Below, piece after piece: positions 18,221 to 26,001 of a stretch of 63,813 nt of DNA (its first letter is position 1; every line of letters starts with the position of its first letter). A program made the position numbers and the translations under genes. Source of the DNA: Gammaproteobacteria bacterium Ga0077554 (GTDB lineage Bacteria > Pseudomonadota > Gammaproteobacteria > Ga0077554 > Ga007554); NCBI GenBank assembly GCA_001464585.1, contig LNFF01000026.1:1-63813 (forward strand). Reading direction: 5' to 3'. The notes below the pieces were generated by a model. That model was given only the letters and a program-made list of their open reading frames with translations, was not told the origin of the DNA and did no database searches.

Positions 18221-18664
18221 TCATGGGAGCGCACCATTTTTTTCTTCTTTTTTGGCCTGATCCCACAAGGCATCCATTTCTTCGGGCGTTGATTGATGGG
18301 GTGTGCGGCCCTGCATGGCGAGCAGGGCTTCAATGCGCCGAAAGCGGCGTTCAAATTTGGCATTGGCGCAACGTAGCGCGGCTTCAGGATCCACTTTGGC
18401 GTGACGTGCCAGGTTGATGCCAACAAACAATAAGTCGCCTATTTCGTCTTCCATGCGCTCCTGGTGCGCGCCTTGGTTGATCTCGATGTGGATCTCCTGC
18501 ATCTCTTCGGCGAGTTTGTCCATCACCTGATTAATGTGCGGCCAGTCAAATCCGGCCTGCGCGGCGCGGTTCTGTAGCTGGGTGGCGCGGGTCGTGGCGG
18601 GCAGCGCCAGGCTAATATCATCAAGCAGGCTGACGTGCGTAAGTAATTGGTCAATTTTTCTCAT
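18221..18664 (-). CDS. mazG: MazG C-terminal half only
   Basis: MazG hydrolyses nucleoside triphosphates to monophosphates and normally has two tandem MazG domains over about 260-280 residues. This 147-residue frame corresponds only to the second half: SLLDDISLALPATTRATQLQ, then the EExxE metal site in LAEEMQEIHIEI and DEIGDLLFVGINLARH, and NAKFERRFRRIEALL. The N-terminal domain is absent; the 57 bases between this ATG and the divergent efflux operon have no room for it. Because the second domain carries the main active site in Escherichia coli MazG, the remnant could still work. Truncation by deletion is inferred. Confidence 0.8.
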   Translation of the reverse strand: MRKIDQLLTHVSLLDDISLALPATTRATQLQNRAAQAGFDWPHINQVMDKLAEEMQEIHIEINQGAHQERMEDEIGDLLFVGINLARHAKVDPEAALRCANAKFERRFRRIEALLAMQGRTPHQSTPEEMDALWDQAKKEEKNGALP

Positions 18665-18721
18665 AAGGTCCTTCTGTTTTGCTATGATTCTAAAAATGCT
18701 GTCTGTCAGGAGTGAATTTTT

Positions 18722-19948
18722 ATGTCGTCATCCCGCAAAAAATGGCTGATGGCCGGTGTTGCGGTACTGATTATTGTCGCACTGGTATTTTATTATCGCT
18801 ATAGCAAAGTGATTAGTGTGGAAACGGTGGCGGTTCAGCGTGGCGATCTGGTGATTACCGTAACGCCCACAGAAACCGGCACGGTAGATACCGATGCGAC
18901 AGCGCAGATCAAGGCTGAGATTGCGGCGCGTGTCGTAGAGGTTTCCGCGCAGGAAGGTAAGGAAGTAAAAGCTGGTGATGTACTGCTACGCCTTGATGTG
19001 GGTGAAATGCAGGCACGTTTGAATCTGGCGGCATCCAGTAGGGCGGCCGCTCAGTCCCGGCTGGATTCGGCGCGGATTGCCTTGCCGATGGAAAAAGCGC
19101 GCACGGCGGCGAGCCTGGCCGAGGCTCAGGCGCGTTTTGCGGATGCAAAGCAGAAGCATGACAAGAAGAAACGGCTCTATGATAATCGCTTGATCGCATC
19201 AGGTGAAATGGAATCCAGCGCGGCTGAACTCAGTGCCGCACAAGCGGCGCTGAATGTGGCGCAGGCCAATCTTGAGCAAGTGGCGGTGCAGGAGCAGCAA
19301 ATTAAAGTTGCAGAATCGGATGTCAGACAGCAGGCAGCGCAACTGCGTGTCGCCGAGCTTAACCTGGCGCATGGTACGGTGCGTGCGCCGATTAATGGCA
19401 CCGTGATGGAACTGCCGGTGAAGCCCGGTGAATTAGTGCAGCCGGGGATGATGGTGGCGCGCATTACGCGCCTGGAAGGTTTATATGTGAAGGCGCTGGT
19501 CGATGAAGTAGACCTGAGCCGGCTCACTGTCGGGCAATCTGCCGAAATTACTTTTGATACTGTGCCGGACAAAAAATTTGCCGCACAGTTGTTTGAAATT
19601 TCCCCCGGCGTATCTGTCGAAAAACTCAAAAGCCGGAATGTCACCATCAAGTTGCGGGTTGTCGAACCGCCAATTTTTTTGCGGCCCGGTATGTCGGCAG
19701 ATGTGGAGATTAAGGTCGAGACATTGAAAAATGTTTTACACGTTCCCACCCAAGCCATTATGACCAAAGACAAAGAACAGTTTGTGTATGTGATTGACGC
19801 AGGCAAGGTCGCCAAGCGTGTTATAGAAACCGGCCGTTCAAATTGGGACTCTACAGAAATTCGCAAGGGGCTAAGTGAAAACGAAGTGGTGATTACTTCG
19901 CTGGATCAAGACGGGTTGAAACCTGGCGTGCGGGCGCAGAAAAAATAG
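18722..19948 (+). CDS. Efflux periplasmic adaptor, MacA/HlyD family
   Basis: This 408-residue membrane fusion protein would link an inner-membrane ABC transporter to a TolC-type channel. It has one N-terminal membrane anchor (LMAGVAVLIIVALVFYY), a lipoyl/barrel-sandwich half (VVEVSAQEGKEVKAGDVLLRLD), a long coiled coil over roughly residues 95-215, the second half GTVRAPINGTVMELPVKPGE, and a beta-barrel with LRPGMSADVEIKVE. It is the first gene of a three-gene operon, 1 base from the ATPase. A TolC homologue lies at 32246, not adjacent. Substrate unknown. Confidence 0.88.
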   Translation: MSSSRKKWLMAGVAVLIIVALVFYYRYSKVISVETVAVQRGDLVITVTPTETGTVDTDATAQIKAEIAARVVEVSAQEGKEVKAGDVLLRLDVGEMQARLNLAASSRAAAQSRLDSARIALPMEKARTAASLAEAQARFADAKQKHDKKKRLYDNRLIASGEMESSAAELSAAQAALNVAQANLEQVAVQEQQIKVAESDVRQQAAQLRVAELNLAHGTVRAPINGTVMELPVKPGELVQPGMMVARITRLEGLYVKALVDEVDLSRLTVGQSAEITFDTVPDKKFAAQLFEISPGVSVEKLKSRNVTIKLRVVEPPIFLRPGMSADVEIKVETLKNVLHVPTQAIMTKDKEQFVYVIDAGKVAKRVIETGRSNWDSTEIRKGLSENEVVITSLDQDGLKPGVRAQKK

Positions 19949-19949
19949 T

Positions 19950-20657
19950 ATGGCTGATATGCCGCTCATCCAGCTTACCAGTGTCACCAAGATTTACGTA
20001 ACTGGCGCCATTCCTTATGAGGTGCTCAAGAATATTACCCTGCAGGTACAGCGTGGCGAATATGTGGCACTCACCGGTGCGTCAGGATCGGGTAAATCCA
20101 CGTTGCTGAATATTATGGGGTGTCTGGATGTGCCCAGTAGCGGGCACTATCACTTGCAGGGTGATGAAGTCTCTGCCAAAACCGATACCGAACTGGCGCG
20201 CATCCGCAACCGCTTTTTCGGTTTTGTATTCCAGTCGTTTAATCTGTTAGGCCGTTACACCATTGCGGAAAATGTTGCGCTGCCCATGGTGTATGGCGGC
20301 TTGGGGCGCAAGGAACGGTTGGAAAAAGCCAAGGTGTTGTTGGCGCGGGTTGGGTTGGAGCGTGTTACCGGCCATTATCCCGCAGAACTGTCCGGCGGTA
20401 TGCAGCAGCGCGTGGCGATTGCGCGCGCTTTGGCAAATGATCCGGCGGTATTATTTGCTGATGAACCCACCGGTAATCTGGATAGCAAAACCGGCATGGA
20501 AATTATTAACCTGTTTGGTCAACTTAATACAGAAGGCACTACGGTGATAGTCGTGACGCATGATACGCGTGTCGCACAGCACGCGCAGCGTGTGCTGGTG
20601 CTTGCCGATGGCAGTATTGTGGGTGATCGACATCATGTTACAGAGCCTGCCGCATGA
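19950..20657 (+). CDS. ABC transporter ATP-binding protein, MacB/LolD type
   Basis: The 235-residue ATPase has Walker [11 protein letters not shown]-loop [11 protein letters not shown], signature [15 protein letters not shown], Walker [14 protein letters not shown] and switch His in VTHDTR. It belongs to the MacB/LolD/FtsE group that drives extracytoplasmic mechanotransmission. It follows the adaptor by one base and overlaps the permease by 4 bases, so the three products form one tripartite efflux pump. Confidence 0.92.
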   Translation: MADMPLIQLTSVTKIYVTGAIPYEVLKNITLQVQRGEYVALTGASGSGKSTLLNIMGCLDVPSSGHYHLQGDEVSAKTDTELARIRNRFFGFVFQSFNLLGRYTIAENVALPMVYGGLGRKERLEKAKVLLARVGLERVTGHYPAELSGGMQQRVAIARALANDPAVLFADEPTGNLDSKTGMEIINLFGQLNTEGTTVIVVTHDTRVAQHAQRVLVLADGSIVGDRHHVTEPAA

Positions 20658-21853
20658 ATCCTTTTGAACATGTACGCATTGCGCTGGACGCCCTGGCGGC
20701 CAATAAAGTGCGCGCCTTTCTTACCATGCTCGGTGTGATCATTGGCGTGGCTTCGGTGATTATGCTGGTGGCAATAGGCGAGGGCGCCAAGACTTACATA
20801 CGCACGGAATTGATGGGCATTGGTACCAACCTGTTAATTATTGTGCCGGGCAAGACCGAAACCAGCGGCGCAGGACACATGCCTTCCGGTATCCGAAAAT
20901 TGACTATCAGTGACATGCACGCATTGGAAAAACGCACCACATTATTGCGCGCCATGGCCGCAGCGGTAGTGAGCAATGCGCCGGTGAAATACCAAAGCCG
21001 CTTGCGCAACGTGCAGATTATTGGTACTGACCAAAATTTCCCAACCGTGCGTAATCTGCATGCCGAAATTGGCGCGTTTATTTCAAAATCCGATGTAGAT
21101 GCGCGACGGCGTGTCGCCGTGCTGGGGCGCACCGTGCGTACGGAGTTATTTGGTGAAGCCAATCCGCTGGGGCGCATGATAAAAATTGGCGAAACAAAAT
21201 TTCGCGTCATAGGCATTATGGAAAAAAAGGGCATGACGTTGGGCATGGATATTGATGACCACGTATTTATCCCCGTAGAAACAGCACAGGAGATTTTTGA
21301 TCAGGACGGACTTACCAATATACTTGCCCAAGTGATTAATGAAAGCGAAATTGAGCGCGCCAAAGAGCAGGTGCGTACCGTGCTTACTGAACGTCATGGC
21401 GAAGAGGACTTTACTGTTGTCAGTCAACAAGCCATGCTTTCCACTATGCAAGGAATTCTCAGCACCTTCACTTATGTGCTGGGGGGCATTGCCAGCATCT
21501 CGTTGCTGGTAGGCGGCATTGGCATCATGAATATCATGCTGGTGTCAGTGCGCGAACGCACCCGTGAAATTGGTTTGCGCAAAGCGATTGGCGCATCGCG
21601 GCGTGATATTTTATTGCAATTCGTGATTGAGTCCGTGGCGTTGTCCGTGGTGGGTGGCATCATCGGTATTTTGTTTGGCGCGGGCGTGGCCTATGGCGCC
21701 AAGGCTGCTTTCCCAGTGATTCCGGTGGATGTCACTGCCTGGTCGGTGGCGATGGCATTTATTTTTGCATTTCTGGTGGGCGCTTTTTTTGGTATTTATC
21801 CCGCCGTCAAAGCCGCACGGCTTAATCCGATTGATGCGTTGCGCTATGAGTAG
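20654..21853 (+). CDS. ABC transporter permease, MacB type
   Basis: The 399-residue permease has the MacB layout: first membrane segment FLTMLGVIIGVASVIMLVAIGEGA, a periplasmic domain of about 210 residues, then three C-terminal segments of the FtsX domain with IMNIMLVSVRERTREIGLRKAIGA in the coupling region, which I cite only in part: RERTREIGLRKAIGA. It lacks a fused ATPase; that is the separate upstream gene, with which it overlaps by 4 bases. It ends the operon, followed by a perfect inverted repeat at 21871-21896. Confidence 0.9.
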   Translation: MNPFEHVRIALDALAANKVRAFLTMLGVIIGVASVIMLVAIGEGAKTYIRTELMGIGTNLLIIVPGKTETSGAGHMPSGIRKLTISDMHALEKRTTLLRAMAAAVVSNAPVKYQSRLRNVQIIGTDQNFPTVRNLHAEIGAFISKSDVDARRRVAVLGRTVRTELFGEANPLGRMIKIGETKFRVIGIMEKKGMTLGMDIDDHVFIPVETAQEIFDQDGLTNILAQVINESEIERAKEQVRTVLTERHGEEDFTVVSQQAMLSTMQGILSTFTYVLGGIASISLLVGGIGIMNIMLVSVRERTREIGLRKAIGASRRDILLQFVIESVALSVVGGIIGILFGAGVAYGAKAAFPVIPVDVTAWSVAMAFIFAFLVGAFFGIYPAVKAARLNPIDALRYE

Positions 21854-21870
21854 AGGGCACCTCTAAATTA

Positions 21871-22018
21871 GTCATTCCCGCCTTCGCGGGAATGACGGTT
21901 GATAAAAATCCCCGCAGCAAGCTGCGGGGTATTTCTTGTCATTCCGAGCACCGCGAGGAATCTTAAGCAAGATCCCTCACTTCGTTCGGGATGACAGTAA
22001 ACGCAGCAAGCTGCGGGG
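21871..22018. repeat. Mosaic of palindromic intergenic repeats
   Basis: Three palindromic units lie in series: GTCATTCCCGC-CTTC-GCGGGAATGAC (21871-21896), the CCCCGCAGC palindrome (21910-21929), and a long unit from TTGTCATTCCG to GGGATGACAGTAAACGC ending with a partial CCCCGCAGC palindrome. The same unit order recurs at 37983-38080. They fill the gap after the efflux operon and may stop transcription, but the family is spread through the genome's spacers. Confidence 0.8.
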
Positions 22019-22065
22019 AGAGCGTAGCGAGGGATCCGAACCCGAAGAAAGCGTCGATTTTTGGT

Positions 22066-22100
22066 CATGCAGCGCTTTCGTCCAATGAAAGCGCTGCATG
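22066..22100. terminator. Strong hairpin downstream of phnD-like gene
   Basis: CATGCAGCGCTTTC and GAAAGCGCTGCATG form a perfect 14-bp stem with a 7-base loop, 16 bases beyond the stop of the minus-strand binding-protein gene. No clear T run follows on the minus strand, so it may be a factor-dependent terminator or mRNA-stabilising hairpin. Confidence 0.6.
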
Positions 22101-22115
22101 ATAGGTTAGCGAGTA

Positions 22116-22994
22116 TTAACCTCCGTCATAGGGCGCCATTTTGAGCGCCTTCAATGCTTTTCTCAGGCCATCCAGATTTTGCGCTTCAACAAAGCCATCA
22201 ATTTCGGCAGTTTTTGCGCCCGCATCTGAAATTTTCACTTTCATCGCGGCGTCTTGCACCTTCTTGACTAAGCCCATGTCGGTTTTTGCAGTGGCCACCA
22301 GGAACCATTCTGGATACAAATCGGTGCTATGTACGAGTTTCAGTTCATCCTTTCTTTGGTCAATAATGATGAATTCATTGAGTTTGATTTTTTCTTCTTT
22401 GACCATCGACTCGAGCAGGCCACTCCGAACAAAGCCAACATCGATCAAGCCGAGTTTTACGGACAGGACAATCTCATCCTGCTTTGCCGCATCTTTGAAT
22501 GAGGCAAAGTCTTTATGAGGGTCAAACCCTTGTTGCAGCAAATGATAGGACTGAAATACATAAGCCCCCGCTGAGGACCCCAGATTATACGCCTTGCCTT
22601 TTTTGCCTTTAAGGTCGGTAATTTTGGTGATGCCGCTGCCTTGCCTGGCGATAATAACCCCGGCAAAGAATGCGGTGCCCTTGGCTTTCAAGGTCGCCAT
22701 CGGTTTGGCTTTGAATTTTTCGATGACGACAACCGCCGAGACCGGATTAACCAGCCCAAAATCCACTTCACCCTTAGCAATCGCATCATCAATTTTGGAA
22801 GGAGGGTATGGCACAAGTTCAATGGTCTTGCCGGTTGTGGAAACTAATTGGTCTGCCAAGGCTGTCCATTTTTGAACATCGACGGCTCCCCGGGGGGCGT
22901 TGACTGCCATCTTTAGATCGGCGGCGTGTGCCGCTTGTACCGCAAACAGGGCGATCAAGCTCAAGGTAAAGCTGCATAACATAGGTTTTTTCAT
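22116..22994 (-). CDS. PhnD-family phosphate/phosphonate-type substrate-binding protein
   Basis: The 292-residue product has a signal peptide (MKKPMLCSFTLSLIALF, cleaved near AAHA-AD) and the PhnD-like fold: ALADQLVSTTGKTIELVPYP, GEVDFGLVNPVSAVVV, GSSAGAYVFQSYHLLQQGFD and LIDVGFVRSGLLESM. ATG 22994 is chosen because CTCAGGAGCC precedes it. The family binds phosphate, phosphite or phosphonate for ABC import, but close relatives are also sensor inputs. No permease or ATPase gene is adjacent, so the protein may serve a distant transporter or a signalling system. The 278 bases upstream show nothing but a probable promoter. Confidence 0.8.
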   Translation of the reverse strand: MKKPMLCSFTLSLIALFAVQAAHAADLKMAVNAPRGAVDVQKWTALADQLVSTTGKTIELVPYPPSKIDDAIAKGEVDFGLVNPVSAVVVIEKFKAKPMATLKAKGTAFFAGVIIARQGSGITKITDLKGKKGKAYNLGSSAGAYVFQSYHLLQQGFDPHKDFASFKDAAKQDEIVLSVKLGLIDVGFVRSGLLESMVKEEKIKLNEFIIIDQRKDELKLVHSTDLYPEWFLVATAKTDMGLVKKVQDAAMKVKISDAGAKTAEIDGFVEAQNLDGLRKALKALKMAPYDGG

Positions 22995-23272
22995 GTATGG
23001 CTCCTGAGGGGACCAAAAATGGCTGGAATCTTGTTTGTTGTTTACCACGGTGGGGATTCAACGGTTTGACAACCCTGCGATCCGCAAATATAAAGATGCA
23101 ATTTGCTGAAGGTGGTGCGTCACCCTGGTTATCGGGCGTTAATTTTTTTTCTTGAGGAGGTTTGCGGAAGATAAAGATAACTGCAAGGATACGGAAGGAA
23201 ATGTTTGCCGATAAATCGTGAAATTCCCCTCGCTTTCGCCGAGGCTACACGGTTTATGTAACTCGTGCCAAG

Positions 23273-24100
23273 TTAAGCTACAGCGTGATTAATTGGCACA
23301 TACTTTGACCAATCATGCCGTGCATCGCCAAACACCAGAAACGAAGGGTTCAGCAGTGATTCTTTGGTGTTATAGCGTAACGGACGCAGTGCAGTATCGG
23401 TGAGTTGGCCACCGGCTTCTTCGACAATGCATTGCGCCGCCGCCGTATCCCATTCTGAAGTTAGCCCCAGGCGCGGATAAATATGTACTTTGCCTTCAGC
23501 CACCAGGCAGGATTTCAGTGAACTGCCCATGCTGATGACCTGACAGTCACCAATGTTGGCAAGAAAAATAGCAAAATCATTGCTGCGATGTGACTGGCTG
23601 CCCGCCACGATAAGCTGTTCACCATTCCATGCGCGTATATGGATGCGCTGGGGTGATTGTGCGTTGCCGGTTTCTTGTTTATAAGCCCCCTGGCCTTGGC
23701 GTGCGTAGTAGCACACTCCCGTTACAGGCACATACACGACGCCCAATACGGGCTGGTGATTTTCAATCAAGGCAATGTTCACCGTGAATTCGCCATTGCG
23801 CTTGACGAATTCACGCGTGCCATCCAGTGGGTCTACCAGCCAATAACGATTCCAGGTGGCGCGTGTGGCAAAGGATATGGCGGCGGATTCTTCGGATAAC
23901 ACCGGCAGTTCTGGCGTGAGTTTTTCCAGGCCTGCGACAATGATGTGATGTGCGGCCATGTCCGCTTCAGTGAGCGGCGAGAGGTCATCTTTTTTCACTA
24001 CGCTAAAATCCTGCGCATATATTTTCATGATGGCGTGACCCGCTTCGATAGCCAGGGCAATCACAGCATCCAGCAGTACACCCGTGACTTTAGCGCTCAT
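23273..24100 (-). CDS. cysQ: 3'(2'),5'-bisphosphate nucleotidase CysQ
   Basis: CysQ removes the 3'-phosphate from PAP, the by-product of sulfate assimilation. The 275-residue protein shows the inositol-monophosphatase-fold motifs: SPLTEADMAAH, PVLSEES, the metal site WLVDPLDGTREF as VDPLDGTREF, and SEWDTAAAQCIVEEAGG. It overlaps nudE by 11 bases; the nudE-cysQ pair is common in Gammaproteobacteria and joins two nucleotide housekeeping enzymes. The sequence is intact. Confidence 0.93.
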   Translation of the reverse strand: MSAKVTGVLLDAVIALAIEAGHAIMKIYAQDFSVVKKDDLSPLTEADMAAHHIIVAGLEKLTPELPVLSEESAAISFATRATWNRYWLVDPLDGTREFVKRNGEFTVNIALIENHQPVLGVVYVPVTGVCYYARQGQGAYKQETGNAQSPQRIHIRAWNGEQLIVAGSQSHRSNDFAIFLANIGDCQVISMGSSLKSCLVAEGKVHIYPRLGLTSEWDTAAAQCIVEEAGGQLTDTALRPLRYNTKESLLNPSFLVFGDARHDWSKYVPINHAVA

Positions 24101-24644
24101 TCTTTAATAATTCCTTTACCATGAACAGCGCTGCAATGCTGCGCGCTTCGGTGCAATCGTCGCATTGCAATAATTCGTTAAGCTGGCTTAATTTCCACGG
24201 CACCACTTCAATTTCTTCAGGTTCATCACCGACGGCTGTGCAGGGATACAAGTCCTGCGCCAGTATCACATGGGTGGTGTGGCTCAAATAACCCGGTGCG
24301 ACGGTGAGCGAAGTGATGTGGCGCAACGTGTGGGCGGCATAGCCGACTTCTTCCATAATTTCGCGGTTGGCAGCTTCAATAATGCCTTCGCCGTGTTCAA
24401 TGCGGCCTTTGGGAAGGGCGAGCTCATAGCGCTGCACACCCGCCGCGTATTCGCGGATCAGCAGCACCGTGTCAGTATCAAGCATCGGCACAATCAATAC
24501 CGCGCCGCGCGCTGAACCGCGCAGACGTTCGTATTGCACCACCACGCCGTTGGAAAATTCCAGGTCTAACTGCTCGACATGGAAAAGACGCGTTTTACTG
24601 ATGGTTTGTGCGCCTAATATTCTGGGAAGTTTACGCATGAACAT
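24090..24644 (-). CDS. nudE: ADP compounds hydrolase NudE
   Basis: NudE is a Nudix hydrolase acting on ADP-ribose, Ap3A and NADH. The Nudix box is visible as GRIEHGEGIIEAANREIMEE followed by VG. The N-terminal part LFHVEQLDLEFSNGVVVQYE matches NudE rather than other ADP-ribose pyrophosphatases. The length of 184 residues is normal. ATG 24638 (MRKLPRIL) is an equally likely start. It heads the nudE-cysQ operon. Confidence 0.9.
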   Translation of the reverse strand: MFMRKLPRILGAQTISKTRLFHVEQLDLEFSNGVVVQYERLRGSARGAVLIVPMLDTDTVLLIREYAAGVQRYELALPKGRIEHGEGIIEAANREIMEEVGYAAHTLRHITSLTVAPGYLSHTTHVILAQDLYPCTAVGDEPEEIEVVPWKLSQLNELLQCDDCTEARSIAALFMVKELLKNER

Positions 24645-24754
24645 CCAGTAAGATTTGCGGCTATCGAAAACCAGATTTTACGCGATTACGCATCGCAATC
24701 CTATGGATATTATCTGGCTCGGCGGCAAACTTACCGGCTGCCGATGTTACCCCC

Positions 24755-26001
24755 TTACGGCCAGTCGCTTTTGCCATCGAGCCGTTTCGCCCACCACGGA
24801 AAATACGCCTGGGACTCTCTGCGGGCGCGGGGGAATTCGCGCTTGGGATCCGGCGGGGTATGCGCCTCGGGGGGCAGGATGATGACGGCATGGGCGGCGC
24901 TGTCGTCTGACACGCCTGCCAGCAGCACCGGATGGTTGCGGTAATGGGCGGCGGTGATACCCACCTGAAGCAGGTACGATGCCGTGAGCGCGCCCAGGTC
25001 ACCCAGCACCCCGGGGACATTCAAGGCCCGGTCGGCGCTTGTGACCGGCAGATCGGGATTCATTTCAAACAGCACGCGACCCAGCAGGGCGAGGCGCTTG
25101 CCATAGGCCTGTGATGCGGAGCCTGCGTCATGCACCACGGTCTTGATGTCCTGCGGGGAGATGCCCGCCTGCGCGCAGGCTTGTGTGATAGCGTCTTGCC
25201 AGGCCAGCACGGCGCGGGGGATGTCCTTCTCCTCCTCCTGTGCCGGATAGTCGGCGGGCCGTTTGGTCACCGGCATATAGACGCGCGCCAGCGGCACGCG
25301 GTTGAAGTCGGCCTGGGCGTGACCCAGAATGGTCAACAATATGCCTTCGTTCTTTTGCTCAATCTCGGGGTAGTTGGGCGCATCGAAGGCCGCCAGCCAC
25401 ACGGTTTTGGTTTTATCCTGCTGCGCCGCCGTCACCGCCTTGGCGAGTGAAGCGAAACCGGCGCTGACGCCGTCCTGGTCTATCGTGATCGTGGGCGGCG
25501 TCCAGGGCAGCGCCCAGGGTATATCCGCGTCGGGTTCGGGATGAATATCCAGCATGGCCTGCGCGAAGCTCTTCTCCGCTTTGACGGGGTCGACACGCCG
25601 GGGCAGGGCCAGATACACCGGCATGGCGCTGATCGGGCGTTTCAGGGAGGCTTTGCGGCTGACGGTGTAGAACGCGTCGGGGTTCAGGATATACGGCGTT
25701 CGAAAGTGGTCGAAGAAGAGCGTGTCATTATAATCTTCAACCTGCAAGTCTATCGGGGCGACCGTCTCTCCGGGAAAGTTCATGACGCCGGCGACTAAAA
25801 AGGTCTCGGTGGGGGCCTTGCCTGCGCTCACCTGCTCCAGCAATCGCAGCAGGTTTTCCTCCACGGGATCGGAACGGCGCACGATGGGGGCGATGCGCTC
25901 CAGCGCGATCACCTGCGCCATCACGGGGCTGTCTTTTGGCGGCGGGGGCGGGGTCTGCGCGGCAGGCCGGGCGCCGAAGAGTTTGTCAAGGATTCCCATC
26001 G
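24755..26001 (-). CDS. Uncharacterised partner of the Tle3-like effector, thiolase-like fold
   Basis: The 415-residue protein starts MGILDKLFGARPAAQTPPPP, with a Pro-rich linker, then a globular part. Its second half, DIKTVVHDAGSASQAYGKRL, NVPGVLGDLGALTASYLLQ and AHAVIILPPEAH, resembles the C-terminal layout of ketosynthase/thiolase folds, but I see no catalytic Cys-His pair. The ATG overlaps the upstream effector stop by 16 bases, so the two are co-translated. By analogy with tle3 loci, where an adaptor (Tla3) and an immunity protein are encoded nearby, an adaptor role is possible. There is no signal peptide, so immunity in the periplasm is unlikely. Family not firmly recognised. Confidence 0.6.
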
